Source of the DNA: Arthrobacter crystallopoietes
GTDB lineage: Bacteria > Actinomycetota > Actinomycetes > Actinomycetales > Micrococcaceae
Direction: 5' to 3'
Assembly: GCF_002849715.1 (NCBI RefSeq)
Contig: NZ_CP018863.1
Coordinates: 2,294,001 to 2,358,000, forward strand
DNA: 64,000 nt
Positions within the stretch are counted from its first letter, which is position 1. Every line of letters starts with the position of its first letter. The notes beneath the pieces were generated by a model. It ran no database searches and was not told the DNA's origin. It saw only the letters and a program-made list of their open reading frames with translations. Both the position numbers and the translations under genes were made by a program. Of this stretch, positions 17,128 through 26,626 are shown in pieces.

Positions 17128-19032
17128 ATGTCCATGGAAGGGGCGGCGTGGAGTTCGCTGTACCGGCTTTCCATGTCGGACAAGGCCAAGCACGGGTTCT
17201 CCAAGAAGACCGTCAAACGTACCCTGGCGTTCGCAGCGCCCTACAAGGGCAAGCTGATCTTCTTTGTCATCGTGTCCATCATCTCGGCCGCTTTGGCGGT
17301 TGCGACGCCGGTTCTCGCCGGCCAGGTGATCGACGCGATTGTGGCGAAGACAAGTATTGAGACGATCGTCTGGCTGGCCGTCATTATCGCCATCGTCGCG
17401 ATTGCGGACGCGGCGCTGAGCATGGTGACCCGTTGGGTTTCCTCCGGCCTGGGCGAAGACGTCATCCTGGACCTGCGCACGGCGGTGTTCGACCATGTGC
17501 AGAAAATGCCGATTGCGTTCTTCACCCGCACACGCACCGGGGCGCTGGTCAGCCGACTGAACAACGACGTGATCGGTGCCCAGCGCGCCTTCGCCGGCAC
17601 ACTTTCCGGCGTCGTCAGTAATTTTGTGGCCCTGGTGCTGACGCTGATTGTCATGCTCAATACGTCCTGGCAGGTGACGCTGCTGGCGCTGGTCATGCTG
17701 CCGATTTTCCTGCTGCCGGCCAGGCAGATGGGGTCGCGCTTGGCGGAGATGCGCCGCGAGGCCGCCAACCACAACTCAGCGATGAGCACGCAGATGACGG
17801 AGCGTTTTTCCGCCCCCGGCGCCACGTTGGTCAAGCTTTTCGGCCGGCCCGAGGCGGAGTCTCGGGAGTTCAAGGTCCGGGCCGAGCGGGTGCGCAACAT
17901 CGGCATCAAATCCGCGGTACTGCAGTGGACCTTCGTGACCGCACTGACCCTGGTCTCTGCGCTGGCGCTGGCACTGGTTTACGGTCTCGGCGGGTTCTAC
18001 GCCATCATCGGCCGGCTCGATCCGGGGGACGTGGTGGTGCTGGCGCTGCTGTTGACCCGGCTATACGCGCCGTTGACCGCGCTGGCCAATGCGCGCGTGG
18101 AGATCGCCAGCGCCCTAGTCAGCTTTGAGCGGGTCTTCGAGGTGCTGGACCTGGATCCGCTGATCAAGGAAAAGCCCGACGCCGGTGCCGTCCCGCCGGG
18201 GCCGGTCACCGTTGAGTTCAAGGACGTCCGTTTTGCCTACCCGTCAGCCGACAAGGTTTCGCTGGCGTCGCTGGAAGAGGTCGCCACGTTGGACACCCGC
18301 GGCGGCGAGGAAGTCCTGCACGGCATCAACTTCAAGGTGGAGCCGGGGCAGACCCTGGCGCTTGTGGGGTCTTCCGGTGCGGGCAAGTCCACCATCGCCT
18401 CCCTGCTGGCCAGGTTGTACGACGTTGACTCCGGCTCCGTGGAACTCTCCGGCGTTGACCTTCGTGATCTGAGCTTCGATTCGATCCGCTCCACCATCGG
18501 GCTGGTGACTCAGGACGGACACCTGTTCCACGACACCATCCGGGGCAACCTCACGCTGGCCCGCCCGGAGGCTTCCGACGAGGAGATCTGGGACGTGCTG
18601 CGCCGGGCTAGGCTCGAGCCGATGGTCCGGTCCCTGCCGGATGGTCTGGAGACCATGGTGGGGGAGCGCGGCTACCGGCTGTCCGGCGGTGAGCGCCAGC
18701 GGATGACCATCGCTCGGCTGCTGATCGCCCATCCGCAGGTGGTCATCCTGGACGAGGCAACCGCCGCGCTGGATTCGACCAACGAAGCCGCGGTACAGGC
18801 TGCCTTGACCGAGGCACTCGAGGGGCGCACCGCCGTCGTTATTGCGCACCGGCTGTCCACCATCCGTTCCGCGGACCAGATCCTGGTGGTCGAGGGCGGC
18901 GAAATTGTGGAACGGGGCAGCCACCTTGAACTGCTGGCGCGCAGCGGGCGGTACGCAGAGCTGTACCGGACGCAGTTCCGCACTGAAACGACTGAAACGC
19001 CTGAACCGACCGAAACGCCTGCCGTGCCCTGA
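17128..19032 (+). CDS. ABC transporter, fused permease and ATPase
   Basis: Exporter half-transporter expected to work as a homodimer, 634 aa; ATG with AAGGAG upstream. Six membrane helices lie in about 38-345 and the ATPase in about 361-620. Walker A is GSSGAGKST (414-422), Q-loop TQDGH, signature LSGGERQR (518-525), Walker B VVILDEA (538-544), H-loop VIAHRLST. An insert between the first strand and Walker A (VSLASLEEVATLDTRGGEE, about 377-395) is longer than in most homologues. The tail repeats ETTE/ETPEPTE. Substrate unknown. Confidence 0.9.
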   Translation: MSMEGAAWSSLYRLSMSDKAKHGFSKKTVKRTLAFAAPYKGKLIFFVIVSIISAALAVATPVLAGQVIDAIVAKTSIETIVWLAVIIAIVAIADAALSMVTRWVSSGLGEDVILDLRTAVFDHVQKMPIAFFTRTRTGALVSRLNNDVIGAQRAFAGTLSGVVSNFVALVLTLIVMLNTSWQVTLLALVMLPIFLLPARQMGSRLAEMRREAANHNSAMSTQMTERFSAPGATLVKLFGRPEAESREFKVRAERVRNIGIKSAVLQWTFVTALTLVSALALALVYGLGGFYAIIGRLDPGDVVVLALLLTRLYAPLTALANARVEIASALVSFERVFEVLDLDPLIKEKPDAGAVPPGPVTVEFKDVRFAYPSADKVSLASLEEVATLDTRGGEEVLHGINFKVEPGQTLALVGSSGAGKSTIASLLARLYDVDSGSVELSGVDLRDLSFDSIRSTIGLVTQDGHLFHDTIRGNLTLARPEASDEEIWDVLRRARLEPMVRSLPDGLETMVGERGYRLSGGERQRMTIARLLIAHPQVVILDEATAALDSTNEAAVQAALTEALEGRTAVVIAHRLSTIRSADQILVVEGGEIVERGSHLELLARSGRYAELYRTQFRTETTETPEPTETPAVP

Positions 19033-19159
19033 GCCGCAAGGCCCACCGTGCCCTGAGCGGCGCGCGGTATTTTTTATCAGTGCTATCCGGTCCGTCATTC
19101 GTTACAGTGTCATAGGTTGACCTAAGTCACAGCAGAGTTTTGGGGAGCAGGGCTCATTA

Positions 19160-20389
19160 ATGCAGCGCGGTAGTAATCTTGGCCGTCTTGGCGGCTACAA
19201 CCAGGCGGTGATCCTGGATGCGATCCGCCGCGCACCCGAAGGCATCGCCCGGGTCGAGCTGGTGGAGCGCACGGGCCTGTCGCCGCAGACCATTTCCAAT
19301 GTAGTGCGCCGCCTGGTCGACGACGGCCTGGTCCGGGAAGACCGCAAGACGGTTTCCGGGCCGGGCAAACCCCGGACGGTGCTGGAGTTGGAGGTGTCCA
19401 GCCGCATTGCCATCGGCATCCACCTGGATCCTGCCGTCATGACCGTGGTGGCCCTGAACCTGCACGGCGAGGTTGTGGCCAGTACGGACCACCGGATGCC
19501 GGGGGTTGGTGAACCTGACGGCATAGTGTCCCAAATGGCTGACGCCGTCGAGACCCTGATTGCCACCGCACGGCTGGATCGCAAGCGGATCCTGGGCGTG
19601 GGGCTTGCCGCGCCGGGGCCCATCGATGGCATCGAGGGCATGATGGTTTCGCCGCCGATGCTGCCTGGCTGGGATAGGGTGCCGCTGCGGGAACCGCTGG
19701 AAGAATTGATCGATCTGCCGGTGTGGCTGGACAAGGACGTGACGGCGGCCGCAGTTGCCGAGCTCTGGGCGAGCGATAGGGACGCGCCCTCCAGCTTTGC
19801 CTTCATCTACCTGGGCACCGGACTTGGTGCCGGTGTGGTGCTGCAGAACGAGGTGCAGCACGGTTCCTCCGGAAACATCGGCGAGATCGGGCATTTCCCG
19901 GTGCCGGACGAAGTGCCGCTGTGCGAATGCGGCCGGCGGAACTGCATCGGCATGAGCCTGAATTTCGTGACACTCATCCGGCAGGGCATCGAAGCCGGGA
20001 TCTTCCCCAAGAACCACGACGAGCAGGGACTGGACGGGACAACTGCGGCTATTTTCGAGCTGACCAGCATGGCCGGAGCGGGCAACGCCGAAGCGCAGGC
20101 CATCGTGAACCGGGCGGCGCGGAATCTTGCGTTCGTCGTGGCACAGGTGGCCAACGTGCTCGACGTCCAGCGGATCATCTTTGGCGGGCCGCTCTGGGAT
20201 GGCCTTGCCGGTGTCGGCCTACCGCCGCTGCGCGAGGAGATCCAGAAGCACTTCGTGGCGAAGGACATCCACCAGCTCGAAGTGGTGGGATCGGACCTCG
20301 GCGAGCAGGTGGGGGCCATCGGCGGAGCATGCCTGGTGCTGGACCAAGCCTTCTCACCCAAGACCCGTGGACTCTTGCTGGAGACGTAA
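19160..20389 (+). CDS. ROK-family transcriptional regulator
   Basis: Sugar-responsive repressor of the NagC/XylR type, 409 aa. A winged helix-turn-helix occupies about 15-75 (SPQTISNVVRRLVDDGLV) and a ROK sugar-kinase-like domain follows (about 90-400). The zinc motif is CECGRRNCIG. The sugar-binding ExGH region reads EIGHFPV, and the ATP-site glycine motif is YLGTGLGAGVV. No sugar gene lies next to it, so it may act elsewhere. Confidence 0.88.
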   Translation: MQRGSNLGRLGGYNQAVILDAIRRAPEGIARVELVERTGLSPQTISNVVRRLVDDGLVREDRKTVSGPGKPRTVLELEVSSRIAIGIHLDPAVMTVVALNLHGEVVASTDHRMPGVGEPDGIVSQMADAVETLIATARLDRKRILGVGLAAPGPIDGIEGMMVSPPMLPGWDRVPLREPLEELIDLPVWLDKDVTAAAVAELWASDRDAPSSFAFIYLGTGLGAGVVLQNEVQHGSSGNIGEIGHFPVPDEVPLCECGRRNCIGMSLNFVTLIRQGIEAGIFPKNHDEQGLDGTTAAIFELTSMAGAGNAEAQAIVNRAARNLAFVVAQVANVLDVQRIIFGGPLWDGLAGVGLPPLREEIQKHFVAKDIHQLEVVGSDLGEQVGAIGGACLVLDQAFSPKTRGLLLET

Positions 20390-20479
20390 AAAAACGTCAT
20401 AAAGTGTATTTGACGTCACATATCGCGAAATTGACCCGGGTTAATCAATTGTTCACCCACTGGGCTTGATTTAGTCCAT

Positions 20480-20755
20480 CGTATGGATAAACATGGTTAG
20501 TGACGGCAGGCGTTCGTATGATCGCGCCAACTCTTGGAATGAACGGTCCAAGAGCGGGCGGGGCCCTGGGGAGGGGCGCGTGCCGTCAACCAAGTAGGAC
20601 AACAGCGATCGCGAGTAGTTCCGGCGAACGGGAAGAAGCCCGGGACTGCAACTTCTCTTTTGAGGTTCTCGCAGTTGAAATGCTTTGGGATGCACCAAAT
20701 GCGGTAGCCGCCGGCTGCGCATCCGTGGGGGGATGCGCAGACGGCGGCTTTCCTG
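20480..20755 (+). ncRNA. Candidate structured non-coding RNA
   Basis: A 400-bp gap without a gene ends in a very strong intrinsic terminator (20706-20755). Before it are a long-range stem TGACGGCA (20501-20508) with TGCCGTCA (20581-20588), an enclosed perfect hairpin CTCTTGG/CCAAGAG (20531-20537/20548-20554), and a third stem-loop around 20645-20675 (CTGC...GCAG with AACTTC/GAGGTT). Nothing downstream on this strand could be regulated in cis, since the next gene is a tRNA on the other strand. A small RNA is the simplest reading. I could not match it to a named family; the 86-codon frame across it has no ribosome binding site. Confidence 0.45.
20706..20755 (+). terminator. Strong intrinsic terminator of the candidate ncRNA
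   Basis: AGCCGCCG (20706-20713) pairs with CGGCGGCT (20742-20749), and after one mismatch CTGCGCATCC (20715-20724) pairs with GGATGCGCAG (20731-20740). The loop is GTGGGG and a short T-run follows. Confidence 0.85.
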
Positions 20756-20789
20756 CTTAACTACGGCACCAGCGGTGGTTTTGCGAGAG

Positions 20790-20863
20790 TGCCCCTGGCC
20801 GGAATCGAACCGACGGCCTACCCTTTAGGAGAGGGTCGCTCTATCCAACTGAGCTACAGAGGC
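20790..20863 (-). tRNA. tRNA-Arg (anticodon CCU)
   Basis: The minus strand folds into a full cloverleaf: acceptor GCCTCTG/CAGGGGC (one G-U), D-arm GCTC/GAGC, anticodon stem ACCCT/AGGGT with loop CTCCTAA (anticodon CCT, reading AGG), variable loop AGGCC, and T-arm GTCGG/CCGGC with TTCGATT. The discriminator is A; CCA is not encoded. Confidence 0.97.
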
Positions 20864-20878
20864 GCGGACCTATCCAGC

Positions 20879-21541
20879 TTACCCTTTTGCCGCCGTCGTT
20901 GTTTCATTCTGTTTCCGGCGTGGTCCGCGGAAAACCGCGTAAAGAGCAGCCAGGATGCTCAGGCCGAACAGCACGGATTTCGCGACCGTGAGGAAGCTGG
21001 CCAGCGATGCGTCGCCTACCGGATCCGTGCTCATGATCGAGTCCAGCACCCAGTTCTCGGCCAGGTCGGCAATGACATACAGCAGTACGGGCGCCCAGCA
21101 GAGCCAGCGGAGCAGCCCGCGTTTGAGTTGCTGGCCGATCAGCAGCAGCCAGGTGAAGCCGAACAGCAGCGGGAAGATCGTGTCGGCGGTTTTGTGCCAG
21201 TAGTTGTATTGGCCGGCGCCGTCCTCGCCGAAGGCGGTGCGCACGTCCTGCACGTACTCGGTGCTGTAACCGGTGACCAACGTGTCCGGCATGGCGAGGC
21301 CGCCGGTCAGCTGCTGGAACTGCGGCATGATCAGGATGAACGAGTACCCGAACAGGAACGCCGAGGCCACCGCGCCGGCGATGACGATCATGTTGGCGTT
21401 GCCTGCCGCCTTGGCCGGCGTGCGGCCAGTGCTCGGATTGACGACGCCGGATCCTGGCTTTGTGGAGGAAGGGTCACCAGTGCGGGCGTCGGCTGCTGCG
21501 GGACCGTGCTTGCGGAGGCGCTGCGCGCGGGACTTGGACAT
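20879..21541 (-). CDS. Conserved multi-pass membrane protein, function unknown
   Basis: 220 aa. A basic, Pro/Ser/Thr-rich N-terminal 45 residues (SKSRAQRLRKHG) precede four hydrophobic segments at about 51-75, 121-137, 145-163 and 178-202. The loop between TM1 and TM2 carries YNYWHKTADTIFP. I recognise no family motif. It lies immediately upstream of tRNA-Arg on the same strand. Confidence 0.7.
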   Translation of the reverse strand: MSKSRAQRLRKHGPAAADARTGDPSSTKPGSGVVNPSTGRTPAKAAGNANMIVIAGAVASAFLFGYSFILIMPQFQQLTGGLAMPDTLVTGYSTEYVQDVRTAFGEDGAGQYNYWHKTADTIFPLLFGFTWLLLIGQQLKRGLLRWLCWAPVLLYVIADLAENWVLDSIMSTDPVGDASLASFLTVAKSVLFGLSILAALYAVFRGPRRKQNETTTAAKG

Positions 21542-21638
21542 ATCTCCATTATGGCCCCGGGCGGCGACGCACCTTCGAGCTAGGCCGAGGGCGAATCCGG
21601 CACCGAGTGTCAGCGGTGGCTAATAGACTGGTAGAACC

Positions 21639-24026
21639 ATGGATTTTCTGACTGACCCTGCCTACGATGCTCCTGCCCCTGCCTTGCCTGATGCGCAGGA
21701 ACTGCTGGCTGGGCTGAACCCGCAGCAGGAAGAGGCAGTCAAGCATGCCGGCTCGCCGCTGCTGATCATTGCCGGCGCCGGATCCGGGAAGACCCGCGTG
21801 CTCAGCCACCGGATCGCCCACCTGCTGGCCACCAAGCGTGCGCGCCCGGGAGAGATCCTGGCCATTACCTTTACCAACAAGGCGGCCGCGGAAATGCGTG
21901 AGCGGATCGAGTCGCTGGTGGGGGACCGGGCGAAGAACATGTGGATTTCCACGTTCCACTCCTCCTGCGTGCGGATCCTGCGCCGGGAGGCCAAGAATGT
22001 TGGGCTCAATTCGAACTTCTCCATTTATGATTCGGCGGACACCCTGCGCCTGATCACCCTGGTGGCCAAGGGCTTGGACCTGGATCCGAAGCGCTTTCCG
22101 CCGAAGTCCATCCAGCACAAGATCTCCGCGCTGAAGAACGAGCTGATCGACGACGAAGCCTACGCCGCGACGGCTAACTACTCCGATCCGTTCGAGCAGG
22201 CCGTAGCTGAGGTCTACAAGGACTACACACAGCGGATGCGCCAGGCCAACGCCATGGACTTCGATGACCTGATCGCCCAGGTGGTCTTCATCTTCCAGGC
22301 CTTCCCGGCGGTGGCGGATTCCTACCGGCGGCGCTTCCGGCACGTCCTGGTGGACGAGTACCAGGACACCAACCACGCCCAGTATGTATTGGTCCGCGAA
22401 CTCACCGGCGGAACGGGCGAAACGGAGCAGGACTTCCCGCCCGGCGAACTGACCGTGGTGGGGGACTCGGACCAGTCCATCTACGCCTTCCGCGGTGCCG
22501 ACGTGCGCAACATCGTCGAGTTCGAAAAGGACTACGCCAACGCACGGACCATCTTGCTGGAACAGAACTACCGCTCCACGCAGACCATCCTGACGGCGGC
22601 CAACGCGGTGATCTCCCGCAACCCCAACCGCCCGGCCAAGAGGCTCTGGACTGCGGAAGGGGACGGCGAACGGATCATTGGCTACGTCGGCGAAAACGAG
22701 CACGACGAGGCCCGGTTCATCGCCAACGAGATCGACCGGCTGCAGGACGCCGAGAACCTGCGCCCGGGGGACGTAGCCATCTTCTATCGGACCAACGCGC
22801 AGTCCCGTTCCATCGAAGATCTGCTGATCCGGGTGGGCCTGCCGTACAAGGTGGTGGGCGGAACACGCTTCTATGAGCGCAAGGAAATCAAGGACGCACT
22901 GGCCTACCTGCGGGTGCTGGTTAACCCGGATGACGTGGTCAACCTGCGTCGGATCCTGAACGAGCCCAAACGCGGCATCGGGGATCGGGCCGAGTACGCC
23001 GTGGCTGCGCTCGCCGAGCGGGACCGGCTGTCCTTCATGGAAGCCCTGCGCAAAGCCCATGATGCGCCGGGCATGGCCACCCGCTCCGTCAACGCGGTGG
23101 CCGGCTTCGTGAAGCTCATCGATGACCTCACCGAAGTGGCCAATGGATCCGGGGCCTCGGCTGCGCTGGAAGCGGTGCTGGAGCAGACCGGCTACCTGGC
23201 GGCGCTGCGGCAGAGCAATGATCCGCAGGACGAATCCCGGGTGGAAAACTTGGCCGAACTTGTCGCCGTCGTGCGTGAATACGAACGGGACAATGAGGAC
23301 GGAACGCTCGGCAGCTTCCTGGAGCAGGTGGCGCTGGTGGCGGATGCGGACCAGATTCCGGATGCGCCGGATGAGGAAAGCGCGCAGCTGGCCAAGGACC
23401 AGGGCGTGGTCACCCTGATGACCCTGCATACAGCCAAGGGGCTGGAATTCCCGGTGGTGTTCCTGACCGGCATGGAGCACGGCGTGTTCCCGCACCAACG
23501 GTCCATGACGGATCCGAAGGAGCTGGCCGAAGAACGGCGGCTGGCTTATGTGGGGTTGACCCGTGCCCGCAAGCGGCTCTATTTGACCCGCTCGGAATCG
23601 CGGAGCCTGTGGGGCCAGAGCCAGTACAACCCGGCAAGCCAGTTCATCGAGGAAGTCCCGCCGGAGCTCATCGACTGGAAGCGTGAAGGCAGCAAGCGCC
23701 CGGCGTTCACCTCCTCCGGCAGCTTCGGCTCCAGCCGGTACAGCGGTTCCCACTGGGGTGCCGGTGCCGGCGGAAACCAGGATGTTTCCTCGCTGCCCGG
23801 TTCGGCACGTTCCATGGCGCCCGCCGCCGTGCGGGCAGGGCGCGTCCAGCCGCAGAAGGAGGTCATCGCGCTGACCGTGGGCGACAGGGTCAACCACACC
23901 AGCTTTGGAAACGGGACCGTCCTCTCGCTTGAAGGCGCCGGGGACAAGACTGTGGCGAAGGTCAAGTTCGACATCGGAGAGAAGCGCCTGCTGCTGCGTT
24001 ACGCGCCGCTGACCAAGTCGGACTAG
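21639..24026 (+). CDS. pcrA: ATP-dependent DNA helicase PcrA/UvrD type
   Basis: SF1A 3'-5' helicase for repair and replication-conflict resolution, 795 aa. Helicase motifs in order: I AGAGSGKT (45-52), Ia TFTNKAAAEM, II VDEYQDTN, III GDSDQSIYAFRGA, IV QNYRSTQ, V TLHTAKGLEFP, VI VGLTRARKRLYL. The C-terminal Tudor-like segment VNHTSFGNGTVLSLEG is the RNA-polymerase-interacting region known in PcrA, which supports PcrA over other UvrD paralogues. Ser/Gly-rich linker at about 685-735. Confidence 0.95.
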   Translation: MDFLTDPAYDAPAPALPDAQELLAGLNPQQEEAVKHAGSPLLIIAGAGSGKTRVLSHRIAHLLATKRARPGEILAITFTNKAAAEMRERIESLVGDRAKNMWISTFHSSCVRILRREAKNVGLNSNFSIYDSADTLRLITLVAKGLDLDPKRFPPKSIQHKISALKNELIDDEAYAATANYSDPFEQAVAEVYKDYTQRMRQANAMDFDDLIAQVVFIFQAFPAVADSYRRRFRHVLVDEYQDTNHAQYVLVRELTGGTGETEQDFPPGELTVVGDSDQSIYAFRGADVRNIVEFEKDYANARTILLEQNYRSTQTILTAANAVISRNPNRPAKRLWTAEGDGERIIGYVGENEHDEARFIANEIDRLQDAENLRPGDVAIFYRTNAQSRSIEDLLIRVGLPYKVVGGTRFYERKEIKDALAYLRVLVNPDDVVNLRRILNEPKRGIGDRAEYAVAALAERDRLSFMEALRKAHDAPGMATRSVNAVAGFVKLIDDLTEVANGSGASAALEAVLEQTGYLAALRQSNDPQDESRVENLAELVAVVREYERDNEDGTLGSFLEQVALVADADQIPDAPDEESAQLAKDQGVVTLMTLHTAKGLEFPVVFLTGMEHGVFPHQRSMTDPKELAEERRLAYVGLTRARKRLYLTRSESRSLWGQSQYNPASQFIEEVPPELIDWKREGSKRPAFTSSGSFGSSRYSGSHWGAGAGGNQDVSSLPGSARSMAPAAVRAGRVQPQKEVIALTVGDRVNHTSFGNGTVLSLEGAGDKTVAKVKFDIGEKRLLLRYAPLTKSD

Positions 24027-24146
24027 GGACGATGTCCCGCCGGCGCGGGATGTCCCCCGCGCCGGAACCCGGCGGCACAGCGCAGAAGACGCCGTGGCGG
24101 CGATCCGCATTTGGTCACGCTGGCATAACAACATAGCGTTTTTCGT

Positions 24147-25184
24147 ATGGATTTGAATGTGGCGGATGTGGATGTAGCCCAGCTGGGCACTCTGGGATTT
24201 TGGATGGATAAACCGCTGCGCGTCGCGGTGATTCTGATCGGCGGGTTCCTGCTGAACCTGCTGGTGCGGATTGTCATTCGCCGGATGTCGACGAAGATTG
24301 CCAATGGCGAGACGGCGAAGCTCGAGAAACTCGACGCCGACGCCATCGGCAAAAACATCAAGGACCCGCGCTACTGGCTGATGCAGGATTCGCCGATCGC
24401 GGCCGTGCGCCGGGCCCAGCGGGCACAGACCATCGGCTCGGTGCTGCGCTCCATCGCCACAGTGGTCATTGGTGTCATGACGATCCTGATGGTCATGACC
24501 GAACTCGGGTTCGACCTCGGGCCGCTGCTGGCCAGTGCCGGTATCGCCGGTGTTGCGATTGGTTTTGGTGCCCAGACCCTGGTCAAGGACTACCTCTCCG
24601 GGTTGTTCATGGTGGCCGAGGACCAGTACGGCATCGGCGACGTGGTGGACCTGGGCGAAGCCTCGGGCACGGTGGAATCGGTTGGATTGCGCGTCACGCA
24701 GGTACGTGCCGTGGACGGTACGCTCTGGCACGTGCGCAACGGCGAAATCCTGCGGGTGGGCAACTCCTCGCAGGGTTGGGCTCGCGCCGTGCTGGATATC
24801 CCGGTTCCCTATGATGCCGACGTCGAAAAGGTCAGCGACCTGATTCTGAGCTCGGCCAAGGACCTGCGTGCGGACCCGGACTACCGGCGGCTCATCCTGG
24901 ACGATCCGGAGATCTGGGGCGTCGAGGCGCTCACCGGCGAATCCGTGGTCATCCGCCTCGCCATCCGGACCAAGCCGCTGGAACAGTGGGGCGTGGCACG
25001 GGCCATGCGCGCACGCCTGAAGGGCGATCTGGACCGTGCCGGACTGCGCATTCCGCTGCTGAACCAGACCGTCATCAAGGACGGGAGTCCCGTGCTGGTG
25101 CCGGCCGGCTCCGAAAGCCACGCCGACGCCTCCGCGGATGCCTCTGCCGGCACCCCGGATGAAAGCCGCCAGGCCAAGCAGTAG
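24147..25184 (+). CDS. MscS-family mechanosensitive ion channel
   Basis: Small-conductance tension-gated channel that releases solutes on hypo-osmotic shock; 345 aa. Membrane segments lie at about 26-48, 100-124 and 128-152, the last being the Gly/Ala-rich pore helix (SAGIAGVAIGFGAQTLVKDYLSG). It is followed by the beta-domain (GDVVDLGEASGTVESVGLR) and a cytosolic cage domain. An Ala/Asp/Ser-rich tail closes the protein. In a betaine-using organism such a channel is a plausible osmoprotectant release valve, but no link is shown here. Confidence 0.9.
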   Translation: MDLNVADVDVAQLGTLGFWMDKPLRVAVILIGGFLLNLLVRIVIRRMSTKIANGETAKLEKLDADAIGKNIKDPRYWLMQDSPIAAVRRAQRAQTIGSVLRSIATVVIGVMTILMVMTELGFDLGPLLASAGIAGVAIGFGAQTLVKDYLSGLFMVAEDQYGIGDVVDLGEASGTVESVGLRVTQVRAVDGTLWHVRNGEILRVGNSSQGWARAVLDIPVPYDADVEKVSDLILSSAKDLRADPDYRRLILDDPEIWGVEALTGESVVIRLAIRTKPLEQWGVARAMRARLKGDLDRAGLRIPLLNQTVIKDGSPVLVPAGSESHADASADASAGTPDESRQAKQ

Positions 25185-25444
25185 CCCAAGAATGAGCCCG
25201 GCCCGCGGGGCCGTGAGCGGCGCGTCACAAAGTACCGCAAGGGGTTACTTTTCTACAAACCATAGAACTGTGCCCTTGATCACTAAAGCGGTACTCTAGG
25301 ACAGGCGTCGCACGCCAAGGGACTAAAGTTCCCCTTGGAGCGCGAACGGATTTGCACCGAAAAAATGTCCGCCTACGCAGGCACGAAGTGACGCAGATCC
25401 GCGCTCCGAGTCAGAAACGACTTCGACGTAGAAGGACACAACCC

Positions 25445-26608
25445 GTGGACCTGTATGAATACCAGGCGCGCGATCTCTTTGAGGCACATGCTGTACCCGT
25501 GCTTGCAGGAATCGTTGCCTACACTCCAGAAGAAGCCAAAGCAGCAGCCGAAAAGATTGGCGGCGTTGTTGTCGTCAAGGCTCAGGTAAAGGTTGGCGGC
25601 CGCGGTAAAGCCGGCGGCGTCAAGGTCGCAAAGACTCCGGATGAAGCGTTCGAATACGCCACCAACATCCTCGGCATGGACATCAAGGGCCACACGGTCA
25701 ACAAGGTCATGATCGCCCAGGGTGCGGACATCGCCGAGGAGTACTACTTCTCCGTCCTGCTGGACCGGGCCAACCGCAACTACCTGGCCATGTGCTCGGT
25801 GGAAGGCGGCATGGAGATCGAGCAGCTGGCTGTCGAGCGCCCCGACGCTCTGGCCAAGATCGCCGTTGACCCCGCCGTCGGAATCGACCAGGCCAAGGCC
25901 GACGAGATCGTCGCCGCAGCCGGCTTCGCCGAGGAACTGCGCGGCAAGGTCGCCGAGACCATCGTCAAGCTCTGGGATGTCTTCATCAAGGAAGACGCCA
26001 CCCTGGTCGAGGTCAACCCGCTGGTCAAGACCGGCGCCGGCGACATCGTGGCCCTCGACGGCAAGGTCTCCATCGACGAGAACGCTGCTTTCCGCCACCC
26101 GGAGCACGCTGAGCTCGAAGACAAGGACGCCGCGGATCCGCTCGAGGCCAAGGCCAAGGAACTGGACCTGAACTACGTCAAGCTCGATGGCCAGGTCGGC
26201 ATCATCGGCAACGGCGCCGGACTGGTTATGTCCACGCTGGACGTCGTCGCCTACGCCGGCGAAAACCACGGCAACGTCAAGCCCGCCAACTTCCTGGACA
26301 TCGGCGGCGGCGCTTCGGCCGAGGTCATGGCCAACGGTCTGGACATCATCCTGAACGACGCGCAGGTCAAGAGCGTGTTCGTCAACGTCTTCGGTGGCAT
26401 CACCGCGTGTGACGCCGTCGCAAACGGCATCGTCAAGGCCCTGGAGATCCTGGGCGAGAAGGCCACCAAGCCGCTGGTTGTCCGTCTGGACGGCAACAGC
26501 GTCGAGGAAGGCCGCCGTATCCTCCGGGACGCGAACCACCCGCTGGTCACCCTGGCAGTCGGTATGGACGAAGGCGCCGACAAGGCCGCCGAACTGGCGA
26601 ACGCCTGA
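25445..26608 (+). CDS. sucC: Succinyl-CoA synthetase (ADP-forming), beta subunit
   Basis: TCA-cycle enzyme interconverting succinyl-CoA and succinate with ATP formation. 387 aa from GTG 25445, which has AAGGA upstream and gives the canonical [12 protein letters not shown] opening; longer in-frame starts are untenable. ATP-grasp domain (about 1-235, [15 protein letters not shown]), then the CoA-ligase domain with FLDIGGGAS and NVFGGIT. It is 18 bp before sucD. Confidence 0.97.
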   Translation: MDLYEYQARDLFEAHAVPVLAGIVAYTPEEAKAAAEKIGGVVVVKAQVKVGGRGKAGGVKVAKTPDEAFEYATNILGMDIKGHTVNKVMIAQGADIAEEYYFSVLLDRANRNYLAMCSVEGGMEIEQLAVERPDALAKIAVDPAVGIDQAKADEIVAAAGFAEELRGKVAETIVKLWDVFIKEDATLVEVNPLVKTGAGDIVALDGKVSIDENAAFRHPEHAELEDKDAADPLEAKAKELDLNYVKLDGQVGIIGNGAGLVMSTLDVVAYAGENHGNVKPANFLDIGGGASAEVMANGLDIILNDAQVKSVFVNVFGGITACDAVANGIVKALEILGEKATKPLVVRLDGNSVEEGRRILRDANHPLVTLAVGMDEGADKAAELANA

Positions 26609-26626
26609 GGATCGAGGAAAAAGAAC

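Noticed and set aside
20500..20760. 86-codon frame in the gap before tRNA-Arg
   Set aside because: No ribosome binding site, the last third runs through the terminator stem, and the stretch is better explained as a structured RNA.
21549..25121. 1190-codon frame antisense to pcrA and mscS
   Set aside because: Covers two well-supported genes on the other strand; composition (many H, R, G) is that of a shadow frame.
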